A stretch of 44,865 nucleotides of DNA from Cladosporium sp. IMV 00045. Taxonomy: Eukaryota; Ascomycota; Dothideomycetes; Cladosporiales; Cladosporiaceae. Position numbers and translations under genes: made by a program. Position 1 is the stretch's first letter; every line of letters begins with the position of its first letter. The stretch covers positions 1-44,865 of the forward strand of contig MSJI02000177.1 in NCBI GenBank assembly GCA_001931905.2, read 5' to 3'. Of the stretch, positions 42,751 through 44,865 are shown piece by piece. The notes below the pieces were generated by a model. The model worked only from the letters and a program-made list of their open reading frames with translations, did no database searches and was not told the DNA's origin.

Positions 42751-44425
42751 AGTCTAAATGAAGTGAGGTCTGCGCTCCGCTTATCGCGTCCAAACAATGT
42801 CTGTACATAGATTAATGAGAGCCACCTCATGCATGAACGCCCATTCGATTAATTGGCAATCCAACCCATGGTTTTGAATACCCTACCGGCTTTCCATTCC
42901 TCTGATCGCAGTCGATATCTTGCTGCTATACCCCCAAGGAATAAAGAAGCGCGACAAATCCGTGCTTCAATGCGACAGAACACTTTGACGTCGCTGTAAA
43001 GGCACAATGGTTCGACGGTACGATGGTTCGACGATTCTACGTCGACCATGCGATTTCATGCGATTTGAAGTAAGCATCGTAAGATAAACAAACCTTGTGG
43101 CGCAGTAATGATGAATGGTTCGACTTCGACTGCCGTGTGGCGAGATCAACAGCAAGCATCCTGCACCACCCGATCATTCCCGAGATCATCTGGAAAAGTC
43201 CACCTGGCTGTGGCTGAGATCACCATCTCTCAGGCACAAATATGTCGCCCCTCTCACAGCACGCAGCAAGACGTCAACCATACGGATGAGGAAAAACACA
43301 AACGAGTCACAGCTTGGCTGACGTGATTGTACGCAGAACGCGGTGGTTTCGTGAGGCTCGCATGCATGACAGGTCGGTGGTACCAAGGAGGGCTCGATCA
43401 GATAAAAATTCATTCTTCACCCAAACGCCCCACTGACTGGACGTAGAATCGTATCCACTCCGTTATCGGTGACGGATCTTTCCTTTGCGATGGAGGGGAG
43501 CCTTGTAGGGTTTCTCGTGATGATGGTGGGGAGTGATGGTGGAGGGGAGGGAAGTAAAGAAGCATGGGATGTTGATAGAGGAGGTGATATATGAATAGAC
43601 AGGACTGATATGAGGGAATAGCCGAGACGAAAGTGATCTTCAGAGTGGCGATAAGGCGGTGATGAGATGCGGGAGGTGGCCGAGCAAGAGAATCAAGAAC
43701 AGGCAGAGAAGACGATAATCGCGTGGAAATCGTTGGAGCCACCAAGCGTGATAGGGTGTAGTTGTTGAGACAAACAGAGCGGAGGAGGGACTAGTCAGAG
43801 GTAGCACATCGACCAGGCGGTAAGGGAACAGGCGAAAGTCTTCAACGTGTACCTGCAGGTCGGCTCAGGGTGTGGGAGTAGTGTGTGGCTCGAGTAGTGT
43901 GCGAGTGTGCTTCCAGGGTTTGGGTGGTAGGCGGCCTGCCTGCACTAGCGCGGGCGCAACAAAGGCACATCGAACCATTCTTCCTCTTCATTTCAACGCC
44001 GCCTCTCCAAGGAAATGTTCGCCCGCCGCGTGGTAAGGCAGTAATTAGCATAGCATCATTCCCACTATCTATTCCCTGACCGTCTTCCCCTATTTCTTCA
44101 CCCTGTCCTTTCCTCTCTGATTGTATCCAGTCTCTTCTCCCCAAACTCACGGCGGAACTTCGCTCCATCTCTCTCCCATCTTCCATACCAGCAAAACCCC
44201 ACCTATCTCCCTCCCTCGCTGCCCGCCATTGTTCTCGCGTGCACCATCCCCCTCCCCTCCTACTCCTCCTACCAGACTCCTTCGCACACCGCATTCTGCT
44301 GCTCGAGAAAAAGTTTCCCTCTCTCTTCTCTCGCACGCGACCACCTCTCTCCCTCGGCACGCACCCTGTCGACCTCTTGACACACCCTCCAACACCCACA
44401 ACACCCATACACAGATACACCCAAA
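42751..44425. promoter_or_regulatory. Right flank: intergenic DNA and HMG-CoA synthase promoter/leader
   Basis: Dinucleotide use is normal. From 42,751 to about 43,900 I see no gene. A short direct repeat TGGTTCGACG occurs at about 43,010-43,034. From about 44,050 the plus strand is C/T-rich, with CT-rich tracts and an AC-rich stretch just before the ATG at 44426, the usual form of a strong fungal housekeeping promoter and 5' leader. Several open frames on both strands here are by-products of that base bias. Confidence 0.55.
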
Positions 44426-44865
44426 ATGTCCGAGAGACCTCAGAACGTCGGTGTCAAGGCCATTGAGCTGTACGTCCCTAGCCAGGTATGTTCCCAATCG
44501 CAAAACCAATCCAATCCCCAAAACCCAATTCCAAAACAAACCACCCAAAAAATTTCCCTCCACCAAAACTCGCGTGGCTGACGGGATGCCTGCAGTGCGT
44601 CGACCAAGCAGAGCTCGAGAAGTTCGATGGCGTCAGCCAGGGCAAATACACCATTGGCCTCGGCCAGACCAAGATGAGCTTCTGCGACGACAGAGAAGAC
44701 ATCTACTCCATCGCCCTCACCACCGTCTCCTCCCTCCTCAAGAAATACAACATCGACCCCAAGTCCATCGGCAGACTCGAGGTCGGCACCGAGACCCTCC
44801 TCGACAAGTCAAAGTCATGCAAGAGTGTGTTGATGCAGCTTTTCGAGCCCTCCGGCAACACCAAC
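44426..44865 (+). CDS. Hydroxymethylglutaryl-CoA synthase, 5' part
   Basis: Exon 1 (44426-44485) encodes 20 residues beginning [21 protein letters not shown] phase-0 intron at 44486-44595 has a GTATGT donor and a CTGCAG acceptor. Exon 2 (44596 to the window end) encodes 90 residues with the hallmark N-terminal segments of eukaryotic HMG-CoA synthase: [19 protein letters not shown], the [17 protein letters not shown] block and SVLMQLF. The catalytic Cys and the rest lie beyond the window. The enzyme condenses acetyl-CoA with acetoacetyl-CoA in the cytosol, feeding the mevalonate/ergosterol pathway (yeast counterpart ERG13). Confidence 0.96.

Noticed and set aside
43842..44420. 192-codon minus-strand open frame upstream of HMG-CoA synthase
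   Set aside because: Arg/Gly/Glu-rich composition is the complement of the C/T-rich promoter and leader; no natural domain.

Overview
The window comes from a filamentous ascomycete (Pezizomycotina; perhaps Dothideomycetes, but I cannot place it from sequence alone). Evidence: short GT-AG introns of about 50-110 bases, a fungal-type endo-arabinanase, an ergosterol-pathway HMG-CoA synthase, an intron-bearing tRNA-Arg gene, and a long block whose CpA/TpG dinucleotides have been almost completely converted to TpA, the signature of repeat-induced point mutation (RIP).

Left flank, 1 to about 9.99 kb, is ordinary gene-bearing DNA: the N-terminus of a divergent protein (1-221, minus), a coiled-coil nuclear-type protein (822-2300, plus), a secreted GH43 endo-arabinanase (2700-3719, minus), a zinc-dependent cytidine/dCMP-type deaminase split by introns (5333-6931, plus), a many-exon trimethyllysine dioxygenase of carnitine synthesis (7028 to about 9079, minus), and tRNA-Arg(CCG) (9910-9992, minus).

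Middle, about 9,986-42,750, is one RIP-mutated mobile element of about 32.7 kb bounded by direct repeats of roughly 640 and 670 bp. The left repeat starts at the 5' end of the tRNA-Arg gene, and the right copy carries a RIP-degraded version of the same tRNA-proximal sequence. No long open frame survives inside because CAG, CAA and TGG codons have become TAG or TAA and most ATG starts have become ATA. Reading through those predictable changes shows about 18 long coding frames, mostly plus strand from about 12 to 36 kb, with minus-strand genes at 10.7-11.7, 29.1-29.9 and 36.4-39.4 kb. I recognise none as reverse transcriptase, integrase, transposase, polymerase or captain recombinase. What can be seen: a frame of about 1,185 codons, a signal-anchored protein with N-glycosylation sequons and a coiled coil, a two-segment hydrophobic protein, several very basic disordered proteins (one with an AT-hook), acidic/coiled-coil proteins, and a protein with two HeH/LEM-like helix-extension-helix motifs. 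The content resembles a virus-like or plasmid-like genome more than a retrotransposon or a cargo-carrying Starship. That is inference.

Right flank, about 42.75 kb to the end, returns abruptly to normal dinucleotide use: about 1.7 kb of intergenic DNA and pyrimidine-rich promoter/leader, then the first two exons of HMG-CoA synthase running off the window. The flanking housekeeping genes have no functional link to the element.
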